Origin: Chitinophagales bacterium
GTDB taxonomy: Bacteria > Bacteroidota > Bacteroidia > Chitinophagales > UBA2359
Reading direction: 5' to 3'
Assembly (NCBI GenBank): GCA_041392475.1
Contig: JAWKLZ010000003.1
Span: 1,261,501-1,325,500 of the forward strand
DNA length: 64,000 bases
The position numbers and the translations under genes are program-made. Below the pieces are notes generated by a model. The model saw only the letters and a program-made list of their open reading frames with translations, was not told the DNA's origin and did no database searches. How positions within the stretch are numbered: the stretch's first letter is position 1; the number at the start of each line of letters is the position of its first letter. Positions 33,628 through 43,379 of this stretch are shown in pieces.

Positions 33628-35358
33628 TTAGTTCATTCTGATTTTGAATCTATTGGTAGGTTTTTGCCATATTGCAGCATATCTTGCACTGCTACCATTG
33701 GAGTAACCACTTACGTCAATCAATTCATAACCTGCTTGGCTGTTTTTGTTGAACTCTGCTTGGTATTGTCTTGAAGTCAAACCGTGTCTTGCAATCCAAG
33801 CACCGCCTGATGTTTTCTCAAAAATGACGGCATATCTGTCACTTCCATTCGCATAGTAGCCGCTTACATTTACAGGGCGATAACCGTCTTTTGTCCATTT
33901 GTTGAACTCTGCTTGGTATTGAGCCGAGGTCAAACCATGTCTTGCGACCCAAGCACCTCCCGATGTTTTTTCAAACACAACCGCATAGTAATCAGTTCCA
34001 TTGACACCATAACCACTCAACACTACAGGACGATAACCGTCTTTTGTCCATTTGTTAAATTCAGCTTGGTATTGAGCTGATGTCAAACCGTGTCGAGCTA
34101 CCCACGAACCACCTGGTACTTTTCTGAAAATGGCAGCATATCTTGCAGAGTTGCCTACGCTGTAACCACTTACAGTTGTAGGGCGATAGCCTTGTTTCGT
34201 CCATTTGTCAAACTCTGCTTGGTATTGAGCTGATGTCATTCCATGTCGGGCAACCCACTGGGGAGGATTGCTTTGTTTTTCCCAAATTGCAGCGTAGTAA
34301 TCTGTTCCATTTACATTGTAGCCGCTTATATGGGTCAAGGTCATTTTGCTTTCACCAACATATTGATTGAATTTCTTTTGATATTCGGCAGAAGTCATTC
34401 CGTGATGCGAAACCCAAGTGATGTCGCTGCCACAGCCTACTGAAGTTGGGTAAATGGCTTTGATACCTGCTATGTCTTTGGCACTCATTCCACTTCGTTG
34501 TCCAAATGATTTGCCTGCTACTTTGCTGCTGATGGTAGGCTTGCCATTTTTGCTAAAGGCAGTTGCACCGTAGTGCATAATCGAACCAAAATCATAGCTG
34601 CCAATGTCTATACCATCTGCTGAATGTTTGTTGAAGTTGTGTTTTTTATCTTCTTTGATATTTTCCCACAGAATGTTGATGTGACTGTCTCTATCACCAC
34701 GAGATTGTTCGTGCCAAGCACCAATGGCGTGACAAATTTCGTGAACGGCCGAACCGAATCCACAACCATTGCCAATGCTGATTTCTTGTGCGCCTCCTTG
34801 ACGACCTACCGATGACCAACAGCCTGATTTATAGACAAATTTGATGTAGTCTGTTTCATTGGTGCGAGGGAGCACACAAACATTGGTTTTTTCATTGACA
34901 TGCTCGATGGCATCTAGAATGGTTTGTTTTTTGGGGTGATTACCGTCAATGATGTAGGGAACTCTACCATTGGGCCAACGAAAATTATTGCCTTTGATGA
35001 CGACTGACGCTTGAACATCAGGATTGAAGAGAATGGCAGGACCTAATATTATGTCCCCTTCCATAACTGCGAGACCATCTACCAACTCAACACTCACTTT
35101 TTGAGCCGATGTGTGAAATGGCAGTTCTGCCATGACTTCAACGACTTGACGTGTTTGGGCGTTGGGACTAAATTCTTCGGTATTGTTGTCTGTAGGGGCG
35201 ATTTTGAGATTGTTGTTGTTCAACTTCAATGCCTCAGTTGTACGGCTGTTGGTAGTTCTGTTGAATCTTTGGGCATAGATGTTATTGCCCAAACTGCTGA
35301 CTATTAAAAGGACAAAAAGGAAATAAATGTTGAAGGATACATGATGTGAAGTTTTCAT
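33628..35358 (-). CDS. Secreted astacin-like (M12A) protease with five C-terminal tandem repeats
   Basis: A 576-residue exported protein with a signal peptide (YFLFVLLIVSSLGNNIYAQ). After a pro-region comes an astacin domain: zinc motif HEICHAIGAWHEQSRGD near residue 205 and Met-turn SIMHYGATAFSK. Five repeats of about 50 residues fill the C-terminus, each like WVARHGLTSAQYQAEFNKW then GYRPV...SGY and YAVIFEK. These match the bacterial tandem repeat domain 1 (PF17660 as I recall it). Repeats 3 and 4 are almost identical in DNA. No T9SS domain is seen. It probably cleaves extracellular proteins, the repeats giving binding. It is convergent with mscL. Confidence 0.85.
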   Translation of the reverse strand: MKTSHHVSFNIYFLFVLLIVSSLGNNIYAQRFNRTTNSRTTEALKLNNNNLKIAPTDNNTEEFSPNAQTRQVVEVMAELPFHTSAQKVSVELVDGLAVMEGDIILGPAILFNPDVQASVVIKGNNFRWPNGRVPYIIDGNHPKKQTILDAIEHVNEKTNVCVLPRTNETDYIKFVYKSGCWSSVGRQGGAQEISIGNGCGFGSAVHEICHAIGAWHEQSRGDRDSHINILWENIKEDKKHNFNKHSADGIDIGSYDFGSIMHYGATAFSKNGKPTISSKVAGKSFGQRSGMSAKDIAGIKAIYPTSVGCGSDITWVSHHGMTSAEYQKKFNQYVGESKMTLTHISGYNVNGTDYYAAIWEKQSNPPQWVARHGMTSAQYQAEFDKWTKQGYRPTTVSGYSVGNSARYAAIFRKVPGGSWVARHGLTSAQYQAEFNKWTKDGYRPVVLSGYGVNGTDYYAVVFEKTSGGAWVARHGLTSAQYQAEFNKWTKDGYRPVNVSGYYANGSDRYAVIFEKTSGGAWIARHGLTSRQYQAEFNKNSQAGYELIDVSGYSNGSSARYAAIWQKPTNRFKIRMN

Positions 35359-35464
35359 GATTTTCTGCTTTTGAGGTTAAATAATGTATCAACTGATGTT
35401 GTTGATTTACCTCTTTATGCAGACTTGTTTGTAGATGTTACCGCTATGGGGAAATAAATATTCC

Positions 35465-36892
35465 TTATTCCTCCCGATACAACTCCAACAATGCCAATAT
35501 TTCTGAATTTTCTTGCAATTTAGGCATCAAATCAAAGCACAATTCATAGGATTCATAATTTAGTTGAATCGCTTCAATAAAATAAGTAGTAGCCAATTTT
35601 TTCTTGCCCAAAGCAAACAAACAAGTAGCAATCATCATCAGCAATTCGGAATCATCCTCCGACTCCACATCCTTTTGAGCAATCTCTGCAATTTGCAAAG
35701 CTTCTTCAAAAAGCTCCAAAGCGAAAAAAGCTCTCGACCAGCCAATCCAATAATTGATGTCATTTGGATTAATGTCAATCGCCTCTCGGTATGTGACCAC
35801 TGCCATATCGTAGTTTTCTAAATCGTAGTACAGTTCTGCTATGGCTACAAGGTATTCATCTTTGGAAAGGGCAAATTTAACTGCCTGATTATAAGATGCA
35901 AAAGCATCATCCCATTGTTCGAGTTCTCGGTGACATTCGCCAATTTGAAAATAAGCATCGCTATGAGAAGGCACTACTTCAATGACACGTTTGAAATATT
36001 CAATGGCCTCAGTGTAGTCTTTCAGTTGATAGGCACATATACCGATGTTGTAAAAAAGCTCATCGTCTTGCTCTTTTTCCAAGTTCAAGGCCTCCAAAAA
36101 CTGTTCTTTAGCTTTATCGTATTGTTCCATTTCAAAATACGCATCACCACAATCACGGTAAGCCAAATCGTATTTGTCGTTGATAACGGTCACAAATTCA
36201 TAGGCCTCTACAGCCTTTTCGTAGAGTTGTACTGAATAGTAAGCATTTGCCAAATTATACCAAGCCAAATAACAGTAAGGATCTATATCAATGATACGTT
36301 TGTGAATATCAATGCTTTCTTCATAGTTGCCCAGCATTTCTACACAAAAATCCATTTTGTGTAAAATGTTTTCATTGGTAGGATCTATATCTAAAGCACG
36401 TAGGAGGGTCTCAAATGCCTCTTTCTCATCATCGTTGTTTTCGTGAATCTCAGTCAAAGACAACAAAATGTCTATCTTTTCGTCCTCATCTCCCATAGGC
36501 ATTGCTCCTTCCAACAACTCGACTGCCTCATTGGCATTTCCCAAATAGCTGTAAATTTCTGCACGTAGCAGTATCGCTTCAATTTCATTTGGAGCCAATA
36601 CTTCAGCCGTATCTAAAAGCTCAATCGCCTCATCACACGACTTTGCTTCGTATAAAAACTGTGCCTTTTTGACCAAAAACATGGCAGAATAAGGATGTTG
36701 ATTCAATGCTATGTCGACTACCTCAACGGCTTTTTCATATTCAAGCTGTTCTTCATAAAAGTCAATAATTTGCTGAAAACTAAGTTGTTCAAAAAAACAG
36801 TTTTCATTGTTTTTGAGCATGGATTCAAACTGGATAACCAATTGTCGAACTTCCTTGCTGTTTAAGTCGTGATGAAAATTGTCTTTAGACAT
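35465..36892 (-). CDS. Tetratricopeptide repeat protein
   Basis: A 475-residue acidic protein made almost wholly of TPR repeats of 34 residues, about 11-12 by eye (for example YFKRVIEVVPSHSDAYFQIG and AYEFVTVINDKYDLAYRDCG). No signal peptide or membrane segment is visible, so it is probably cytoplasmic. TPR arrays bind other proteins. The first 35 residues (MSKDNFHHDLNSKEVRQLVI) are not TPR. The gene is on its own between the protease gene and waaA, with a good TAnnTTTG box upstream. Its partner is unknown. Confidence 0.85.
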   Translation of the reverse strand: MSKDNFHHDLNSKEVRQLVIQFESMLKNNENCFFEQLSFQQIIDFYEEQLEYEKAVEVVDIALNQHPYSAMFLVKKAQFLYEAKSCDEAIELLDTAEVLAPNEIEAILLRAEIYSYLGNANEAVELLEGAMPMGDEDEKIDILLSLTEIHENNDDEKEAFETLLRALDIDPTNENILHKMDFCVEMLGNYEESIDIHKRIIDIDPYCYLAWYNLANAYYSVQLYEKAVEAYEFVTVINDKYDLAYRDCGDAYFEMEQYDKAKEQFLEALNLEKEQDDELFYNIGICAYQLKDYTEAIEYFKRVIEVVPSHSDAYFQIGECHRELEQWDDAFASYNQAVKFALSKDEYLVAIAELYYDLENYDMAVVTYREAIDINPNDINYWIGWSRAFFALELFEEALQIAEIAQKDVESEDDSELLMMIATCLFALGKKKLATTYFIEAIQLNYESYELCFDLMPKLQENSEILALLELYREE

Positions 36893-36917
36893 AAGGTGTA
36901 TATTGAGTTACTTATTA

Positions 36918-36925
36918 CAAAGATA
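36918..36925 (-). promoter_or_regulatory. Putative -7 box of the TPR gene promoter
   Basis: Minus strand reads TATCTTTG, fitting TAnnTTTG, 26 bases before the start codon. Confidence 0.45.
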
Positions 36926-37114
36926 ACGAAAAACAAGGTGATTGTAAATTTTATTTTTCGCACGCACAGAGTTTATTTTTAAGGTAAAACCCAACCTTCT
37001 ATTTAAATAAATCACGTTTGTATTAACGTCCTATTCCTTCAATTAGTTTCAATGTCAAAAAAAGGGAGGTTCATTTTATTTTTTGCGAACTTTGCAGCGA
37101 ATCAAAAAAAGGAA

Positions 37115-38434
37115 ATGAAATCTCTCAATAAGCGTTTTAAGAGTTCTTTGTTGCTGTATAACATCGTTTTGTATGTTTACTTTATCGCCATTCGCATTGC
37201 TGCATTGTTCAATTCCAAAGCACAACAATGGATAGCGGGAAGAAAAAATTTACTGCAAAAAATTCAGCAAGAATTTGATCAAACCCAACGAATAGAAAAT
37301 GGCAAACACAAAAAAATAATATGGCTACATGCTGCAAGTTTGGGAGAGTTTGAACAGGGACGACCGATTATGGAAGCCATCAAACGACAATATCCTGATT
37401 GCTTACTTGTGTTGACTTTCTTTTCACCCTCTGGCTATAACATACGCAAAAATTATACCGTTGCTGACTATGTTTATTACCTACCTTTGGATAGCCGCCG
37501 CAATGCCCAGCAATTCATTGAAGCCATTCAGCCAGATATAGTAGTTTTTGTGAAATACGAGTTTTGGTACTACTATTTTGAAGTCTTACATCAGCGTAAT
37601 ATTCCCATTTTTATCATTTCCGCCATATTTCGTCCACAGCAGCATTTCTTCAAATGGTACGGCAGTTTGTTTCGCGCCTTGTTGCAATATTGTGAGCATA
37701 TTTTTGTGCAAAACGAAGAATCGCTTCAATTGTTGCAGAAGATTGGTATTCATAAAGTAAGCATTGCAGGTGATACCCGTTTAGATCGGGTATTTGACCA
37801 CAGCGAATCCATTAGCACCATTCCCATTATTGAAGCTTTCAAAGGCAATCATGTACTTTGGGTAGCAGGCAGTACGTGGCCAAAAGACGAGGAAATCTTA
37901 GCCGATTTTTTACATAAAAGCGAATCCATACACCGTTCCCCGTCCGCCGTCCGCCGTCTAATCATCGCTCCACACGAAATTGGTGAGAAACATTTGCAGC
38001 AAATTGAAAACCTATTCAAGGATAAAAGTATTCGGTATTCGAGCTGTGATGAACAGACTGATTTTCAAGATGTTCAAGTCCTGATTATTGATAATATTGG
38101 CTTATTGTCAGGAATTTATATATATGGCGAGTATGTGTACATTGGTGGAGGCTTTGGCGCAGGAATTCACAACACGATGGAAGCCGCTGTTTTTGGGAGG
38201 CCTATTTTTTTTGGCCCCAATTACCGCAAATTTCAAGAGGCAATCGACTTGATTGAAGTAGGTGCTGCATATCCCATTGAAGGAGTCGAAGATTTTATAT
38301 TGAAGGTAGCAAAATTGGAGCAAAATAAAACTTTGTACAAAAATGCTGCGGAAGCAAGTCGGCAATATGTATTGAGGAATAAAGGTGGAAGTGAAGTGAT
38401 ATTGAAAAAGTTGGATATTTATTTGACGAAATAA
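37115..38434 (+). CDS. waaA: 3-deoxy-D-manno-octulosonic acid transferase
   Basis: A 439-residue inner-membrane GT-B glycosyltransferase that adds Kdo from CMP-Kdo to lipid A precursor. An N-terminal hydrophobic anchor (LLYNIVLYVYFIAIRIAALF) precedes the conserved WLHAASLGEFEQGRPIMEAI, LVLTFFSPSGYN and FVKYEFWYYYF. The C-terminal half holds LWVAGSTWPKDEEIL, IIAPHEI, YIGGGFGAGIHNTMEAAVFG and PIFFGPNYRKFQEA, all WaaA signatures. I chose ATG 37115; the upstream ATG 37052 adds 21 non-conserved residues. Near residue 275 a CCGTCCG-type heptamer repeat encodes an extra HRSPSAVRR stretch. Confidence 0.92.
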   Translation: MKSLNKRFKSSLLLYNIVLYVYFIAIRIAALFNSKAQQWIAGRKNLLQKIQQEFDQTQRIENGKHKKIIWLHAASLGEFEQGRPIMEAIKRQYPDCLLVLTFFSPSGYNIRKNYTVADYVYYLPLDSRRNAQQFIEAIQPDIVVFVKYEFWYYYFEVLHQRNIPIFIISAIFRPQQHFFKWYGSLFRALLQYCEHIFVQNEESLQLLQKIGIHKVSIAGDTRLDRVFDHSESISTIPIIEAFKGNHVLWVAGSTWPKDEEILADFLHKSESIHRSPSAVRRLIIAPHEIGEKHLQQIENLFKDKSIRYSSCDEQTDFQDVQVLIIDNIGLLSGIYIYGEYVYIGGGFGAGIHNTMEAAVFGRPIFFGPNYRKFQEAIDLIEVGAAYPIEGVEDFILKVAKLEQNKTLYKNAAEASRQYVLRNKGGSEVILKKLDIYLTK

Positions 38435-38454
38435 CGGAGAGTTTGTTTTTGTAA

Positions 38455-39192
38455 TCACATAAACGATAGATACAAACTCAGTTTGTAGTATTCTGGTGAA
38501 AACTGGTCATTCTCCAAAAAGTTTTTTCCTGTTGCAAATCGAAATGAATATTTCTCGCCAATTAGAAATTTGACATAGCCACCCAACCATTCATATTGCT
38601 TCTGCAAAGAGGTTTCGGAATCTCCCAACGAATAAATCTCGTAGTGTAAGCCCAATGCAATGTTTTCGTGAACAAACATTCCCGTATAAAGCCAATATTG
38701 AATTAATTTGTATTGTATATCACCTCCTTTTCGTAGTGCATCGTAGTAACCTACATACAATTCTCCGTCTATTTTATCGTGTATTGAAGTCAGCACCAAA
38801 TTTGGGGTAATACCTTCTCCCACCAAGCTATTTTCGCCTCCTGACAGCACTTTGCCGTGTGTAATGCCAACTGAAGGATTGACATACAGGTTTTCGCTAA
38901 AGACTGAAAACCCAATACCTATACCCGTTTCTAACCATAAATCTGTTCCTTGGGAAGGAGTAGGCACACCGTAAGTTGGATTTGTCCACATCAAAGCATA
39001 GAAGGTAAGACTCAAACGTTTGTTCAACCCAAAACTACCATAAACGCCAGGGTAAAAGCCATAGGCATTGTCTAAATCTAATGCAATATCGAAAGTGGAA
39101 GTTGCTTTTTCTTCCAGATTGGTTTGTGCAAAACAGGTAATAGGAAGTAAGAAGAATACAAAAAATAAGGTGCAGTGTTTCAGCATTTCCAT
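38455..39192 (-). CDS. Outer-membrane beta-barrel-like hypothetical protein
   Basis: About 245 residues. The signal peptide is MEMLKHCTLFFVFFLLPITC with cleavage after FAQ. The body has alternating hydrophobic residues typical of beta-strands (SLTFYALMWTNPTYGVPTPS, IGIGFSVFSENLYVNPSVGI). It ends with aromatic residues (YYKLSLYLSFM), as outer-membrane barrels do. No enzyme motif is seen and the family is not recognised. I chose ATG 39192; a longer frame to 39297 lacks a signal peptide at its start and would run close to the divergent kinase gene. Confidence 0.65.
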   Translation of the reverse strand: MEMLKHCTLFFVFFLLPITCFAQTNLEEKATSTFDIALDLDNAYGFYPGVYGSFGLNKRLSLTFYALMWTNPTYGVPTPSQGTDLWLETGIGIGFSVFSENLYVNPSVGITHGKVLSGGENSLVGEGITPNLVLTSIHDKIDGELYVGYYDALRKGGDIQYKLIQYWLYTGMFVHENIALGLHYEIYSLGDSETSLQKQYEWLGGYVKFLIGEKYSFRFATGKNFLENDQFSPEYYKLSLYLSFM

Positions 39193-39315
39193 GAGCGAAA
39201 AATTTAAAGAAGAAAAAAATAGACGCTCCAAGATATGAAATTCCTGTATGATTGAATTGGCATCTTTTATGCAGTATAGTAGAGATTGATTCTCCATTTT
39301 TTGAAATGATAAACG

Positions 39316-41409
39316 ATGAAGGTTTTTGTATTTTATTTCTTTTTATTTTGGATGACTACGACTACTTCTCTTGATGTTGCCATAGCACAAAATCAAGAGA
39401 TTGACAGCCTAACGCAAGTATTGAAGTACATCGATGGTAGCAAAGTGAGGGTGGATATTCTGAACCAACTTTCGGAAGCTTATTGGTACAATAATACGAA
39501 GCAAGCTATTCAAGAAGGGAACCTCGCCCTTGAATTAGCTGAAGAAATAGGCTATGAACAAGGCATTGCCACAGCTTTTTACAATCTGGGAGTCAGCTAT
39601 TTGGTGATTTCTGATTTTGGTTCAGCATTGGAGTATTTACAAAAATCTCAGACTCTTTTTGAAGAAATGAAGGATCAGAAAGGGGTTGCTCGGTCGTTGA
39701 ACTATATTGGAGCAACATATCAACAACGGGGTAATGATACTTTGGCGTTGGATTATCATCTCAAAAGTTTGCGAATTTTTGAAGGAATAACAGATGACAA
39801 AGGCTTGAGTTCGTGCTACAACAATGTTGCAGTGATTCATGCCAATCAGGGGAATTACCCTAAATCACTTGAATATTTTTATCTATCACTTCATATTGCA
39901 GAAAAAAACAAGGATTCCCTGCGAATGGCATTTCAATACAACAATATTGCGACCATTTACCAATTTGAGAAAAACGATTCTTCTGCAATGATTTACTACA
40001 TCAAAGCCAAGGCTATATCCGAAAAAATTGGCGACTTGATGGGGGTAGGATTTGGTTATTTGGGTATTGCACAAGTCTGCCATGAAGGGGTAAAACACGA
40101 GTGTGCTGTTGAGAATTTTTTAGCTGCTTATGATGTTTTCAAAAATTTAGAGGCAGTCTTCAATCTGGCAGAAGCTCAAGTACATTTATCTGAAATTTAT
40201 GCATTGATCGGTGAAAACGATAAGGCAATGGCTTATGCTGAAGAAGGATTGGAATTGTCGAAAAGCATTGGTTCATTGCAGTTTGTCACCAAATTATATC
40301 AAAACCTAAGTGCCATCTATGCCAATCAAGGGGATTATCAAAAGGCTCTTGAAGCACAAAACAACAATCTTTTGTACAAGGATAGCTTGTATAATAAACA
40401 AAAATTGGAGACGATTAAAGATTTGCAAACGAGTTTTGAACTCCAGCAAAAGGAAATAGAAAATGAAATTTTAGAAGCTAATTTAAACAAAAAGTTGGTA
40501 CAGAATTATGCACTCATGGGAACAGTCGGTTTGGTATTGTTGTTTGCTTTTGCGTTGTTTAGAAGTCAGAAAAAAATCAAAAAAGCTTTCAGTTTACTAA
40601 CACTTCAAAAAGAAAAAATAGAAGACCAAAACAAAGCAATTTCTGAGCAAAGTCACAAAATGGAAGAGCAAAATCACCAACTTTCACAATTAGCAGAAAA
40701 ATTGGCAACCAAGAATGAGTCACTCAATCACTTTACTCGAATGGCTTCTCACGATTTGAAGGAGCCATTGCGAAATATAACAGGATTGGCAGAGTTGATG
40801 CAGATGAATTTTGAAGGAGATTCAGAAAATATTGAATTTGTGAAATTTATCAAAGATGCTGCCGATAGAATGAACCATTTATTAGAGGATTTGATTGCTT
40901 TTGCTCGGGCAGATATAGGAACAACTCATGCTTTGGAAACAGTAGATTTGAATAAGGTTTTGGAGGCTACCAAAGCCAATTTGCGTCTAAAAATTGAAGA
41001 CACACAGACACAAATCGAACACGATGAACTGCCTAAAGTTGCCGCTCATTTTACGCCCATCATGCAGCTTTTTCAAAACCTCATAGCAAATGGCATTAAA
41101 TACCAAAAAGCAGATAATCAACCCCATATCCATATTTCTGTTCAACCAAATGGGGCAAAATATACCATCAGCATAAGTGACAATGGCATTGGGATGGATC
41201 CCTCCAATCTTAAAAAAATATTCGAACCTTTCAAACGCTTACATACTCGATCAGAATACGATGGTTCAGGATTGGGTTTGGCGACCTGCAAAAAAATAGC
41301 GGAACATTATGGTGAGAAAATTTGGGTAGAGTCGGAGCCAGATGTAGGAACGACTTTTTACTTCACACTTCCAAAAGCAACGATTAGAGTATCTGCAATT
41401 ACGGCATAA
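39316..41409 (+). CDS. Sensor histidine kinase with N-terminal TPR repeats
   Basis: A 697-residue membrane kinase. A signal or anchor segment is at the start (FYFFLFWMTTTTSLDVAIAQ). Six to seven TPR repeats in the sensor part follow (AFYNLGVSYLVISDFGSALE, SLNYIGATYQQRGNDTLALD). Next come a membrane helix (YALMGTVGLVLLFAFALFRS), a coiled coil and the kinase core. The H-box FTRMASHDLKEPLRNITGLA has the phosphorylated His near 479; the N-box is MQLFQNLIANGIKYQ; G-boxes are ISDNGIGMDPSNL and GSGLGLATCKKIAEHYG. A TPR periplasmic sensor with HisKA/HATPase core is common in Bacteroidota. No response regulator is adjacent, so its target is unknown. Confidence 0.9.
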   Translation: MKVFVFYFFLFWMTTTTSLDVAIAQNQEIDSLTQVLKYIDGSKVRVDILNQLSEAYWYNNTKQAIQEGNLALELAEEIGYEQGIATAFYNLGVSYLVISDFGSALEYLQKSQTLFEEMKDQKGVARSLNYIGATYQQRGNDTLALDYHLKSLRIFEGITDDKGLSSCYNNVAVIHANQGNYPKSLEYFYLSLHIAEKNKDSLRMAFQYNNIATIYQFEKNDSSAMIYYIKAKAISEKIGDLMGVGFGYLGIAQVCHEGVKHECAVENFLAAYDVFKNLEAVFNLAEAQVHLSEIYALIGENDKAMAYAEEGLELSKSIGSLQFVTKLYQNLSAIYANQGDYQKALEAQNNNLLYKDSLYNKQKLETIKDLQTSFELQQKEIENEILEANLNKKLVQNYALMGTVGLVLLFAFALFRSQKKIKKAFSLLTLQKEKIEDQNKAISEQSHKMEEQNHQLSQLAEKLATKNESLNHFTRMASHDLKEPLRNITGLAELMQMNFEGDSENIEFVKFIKDAADRMNHLLEDLIAFARADIGTTHALETVDLNKVLEATKANLRLKIEDTQTQIEHDELPKVAAHFTPIMQLFQNLIANGIKYQKADNQPHIHISVQPNGAKYTISISDNGIGMDPSNLKKIFEPFKRLHTRSEYDGSGLGLATCKKIAEHYGEKIWVESEPDVGTTFYFTLPKATIRVSAITA

Positions 41410-41599
41410 AGAAATGTGCACTCAGAATGTAGTATTCCATAGGAGGAAGTTCTTCAAAAAAATCTCTTTGTACGGATTCTGAAGAATAAGTTTCTAACTT
41501 TAATTCAGGTGTATTGTTTTGATTGTGAGTACTCAAAATAGTATTTTTATCTGCAAAGAAATTCAATATTTGAGTGAAAAAAGCATTTAAAGTTTGCAT
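41399..41599 (-). CDS. Small hypothetical ORF
   Basis: A 66-residue open frame (starts MQTLNAFFTQILNFFADKN, ends YYILSAHFFMP) that starts at ATG and overlaps the end of the histidine kinase gene by 11 bases on the other strand. It fills most of an otherwise empty spacer before glyS. No family is recognised and no promoter box is obvious. It may be chance. Confidence 0.3.
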   Translation of the reverse strand: MQTLNAFFTQILNFFADKNTILSTHNQNNTPELKLETYSSESVQRDFFEELPPMEYYILSAHFFMP

Positions 41600-41700
41600 A
41601 TTGTTGGGTTTTTAGTGTGGAATTTGATGTTGTATATTCGTTAATATCAGGTGTTGGGTTTTTGTAAACAAAAGCATCATATTATTTTTGATTTATTCCT

Positions 41701-41708
41701 TACCTTTG
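41701..41708 (+). promoter_or_regulatory. Putative -7 box of glyS promoter
   Basis: TACCTTTG followed by CG matches TAnnTTTG, 9 bases before the chosen glyS ATG; the transcript would be nearly leaderless. No -33 TTTG at the right spacing. Confidence 0.4.
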
Positions 41709-41716
41709 CGTCCAAT

Positions 41717-43276
41717 ATGAAAAATTCAACAGACGACTTCAAAACACTGATAGCCCACTGCAAAGAGTATGGCTATGTATTTCCTTCAAGCGAGGTATAT
41801 GACGGCTTGAGTGCCGTTTACGATTACGGCCCTTATGGCGTAGAACTAAAAAACAACATCAAGGAATATTGGTGGAAAGCCATGGTACAAATGCACGAAA
41901 ACATCGTGGGTTTGGACTCTGCAATCTTTATGCACCCCTTGATTTGGAAGGCTTCGGGACACGTTGATGCATTCAGCGACCCAATGATTGACAACAAAGA
42001 TTCCAAAAAACGCTACCGTGCGGATGTGTTGATTGAAGAACATTTGGCGAAAATTGACGAAAAGAACAACAAGGATGTCGAAAAAGCCAAAAAACGCTTT
42101 GGAGATTCCTTCAATGAAGCCCAGTTTCGAGCGACGAATGCTCGGGTATTGAAGCGACAAGAAGAGCGAGATGCTATTCACCAACGCTTTGTGAAAGCTT
42201 TGGGGTCGGAAGATTTGAATGATCTTAAAACGCTCATTGAAGATTGCCAAATCGCTGATCCAGAAGGTGGTTCAAGAAATTGGACAGATGTGCGTCAATT
42301 CAATTTGATGTTTTCGACTCAATTTGGAGCAACTTCGAGTGAGGGCGGCGACAACTCTAATAAAGTCTATCTTCGACCAGAAACAGCACAAGGGATTTTT
42401 GTGAATTTCTTGAATGTTCAAAAAACGACCCGCCAAAAAATTCCGTTTGGTATCGCACAGATTGGCAAGGCTTTCCGTAATGAAATCGTAGCTCGTCAGT
42501 TCATTTTCCGTATGCGAGAATTTGAGCAGATGGAAATGCAGTTTTTTGTGAAGCCTGGCACCGAAATGGAATGGTACCACTATTGGAAAGAATTTCGCAT
42601 GAACTGGCACAAAAGCCTTTTCCCCGCTGAAAAACTACAATATCACGACCATGATAAATTGGCGCATTATGCCAATGCTGCTCTTGATATTGAATTTGAA
42701 TTTCCATTTGGCTTCAAAGAAATTGAAGGAATTCACTCCCGCACCGACTTTGACCTCGGCAATCACCAAGAACTTTCTGGTCGCAAGATGCAATATTTTG
42801 ACCCTGAACTCGGTGAAAGTTATGTGCCGTATGTAGTCGAAACTTCAATTGGAGTGGACAGAACTTTCTTTGCAGTTGTGAGCCATGCCCTTCAAGAGGA
42901 GGAAGTGCCTGATGCCAAAGGAAACATGACAACCCGTGTTGTAATGAAAATTCCTGCTGTACTCGCTCCTGTGAAAGTAGCGGTCTTGCCTTTGACGAAG
43001 GACGAGGCATTGACCGACAAAGCACGTGAGATTTTCAACCAATTGAGATGGGTAACGCAGTGTCAATACGATGAAAAAGATTCAATTGGTCGTCGCTACC
43101 GCCGCCAAGATGCCATTGGTACGCCTTTCTGCGTAACGTTGGATTTTGAAACTTTGGAGGATGGTCAAGTGACGGTTCGAGACAGAGATACTATGGATCA
43201 GGTGCGTATTCCAATTGCTGCCATTGAAGGACACATTGCAGGAAAATTGGATTTTAGGACTTTGATTAAGGGATAA
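41717..43276 (+). CDS. glyS: Glycyl-tRNA synthetase (single-chain, alpha2 type)
   Basis: A 519-residue class II aminoacyl-tRNA synthetase. Motif 1 region and opening are CKEYGYVFPSSEVYDGLSAV and YDYGPYGVELKNNIKEYWWK. Further conserved blocks are LRPETAQGIFVNFLN, GIAQIGKAFRNEIVARQFIF, MREFEQMEMQFFVKPG, YVPYVVETSIGVDRTFFAVV (motif 3) and the anticodon-binding end (PVKVAVLPLTKDEALTDKAR, YRRQDAIGTPFCVTLDF). It charges tRNA-Gly and is of the eukaryote/archaea-like homodimeric form common in Bacteroidota. I chose ATG 41717 (MKNSTDDFK); a 22-residue extension from 41651 would include the promoter box. Confidence 0.96.
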   Translation: MKNSTDDFKTLIAHCKEYGYVFPSSEVYDGLSAVYDYGPYGVELKNNIKEYWWKAMVQMHENIVGLDSAIFMHPLIWKASGHVDAFSDPMIDNKDSKKRYRADVLIEEHLAKIDEKNNKDVEKAKKRFGDSFNEAQFRATNARVLKRQEERDAIHQRFVKALGSEDLNDLKTLIEDCQIADPEGGSRNWTDVRQFNLMFSTQFGATSSEGGDNSNKVYLRPETAQGIFVNFLNVQKTTRQKIPFGIAQIGKAFRNEIVARQFIFRMREFEQMEMQFFVKPGTEMEWYHYWKEFRMNWHKSLFPAEKLQYHDHDKLAHYANAALDIEFEFPFGFKEIEGIHSRTDFDLGNHQELSGRKMQYFDPELGESYVPYVVETSIGVDRTFFAVVSHALQEEEVPDAKGNMTTRVVMKIPAVLAPVKVAVLPLTKDEALTDKAREIFNQLRWVTQCQYDEKDSIGRRYRRQDAIGTPFCVTLDFETLEDGQVTVRDRDTMDQVRIPIAAIEGHIAGKLDFRTLIKG

Positions 43277-43379
43277 TCGTGATGTGATTTGCGACTGGTT
43301 TTGAGTGCAAATCATTGATTTTTAATACACAAAATAAAATGTCTTCATAGCTGTAAGTTGTGGAGGCATTTTTGTTTCA

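Noticed and set aside
37925..37965. CRISPR-like or tandem-repeat array
   Set aside because: Only a few 7-base units inside waaA; no repeat-spacer pattern. I found no CRISPR array anywhere in the window.
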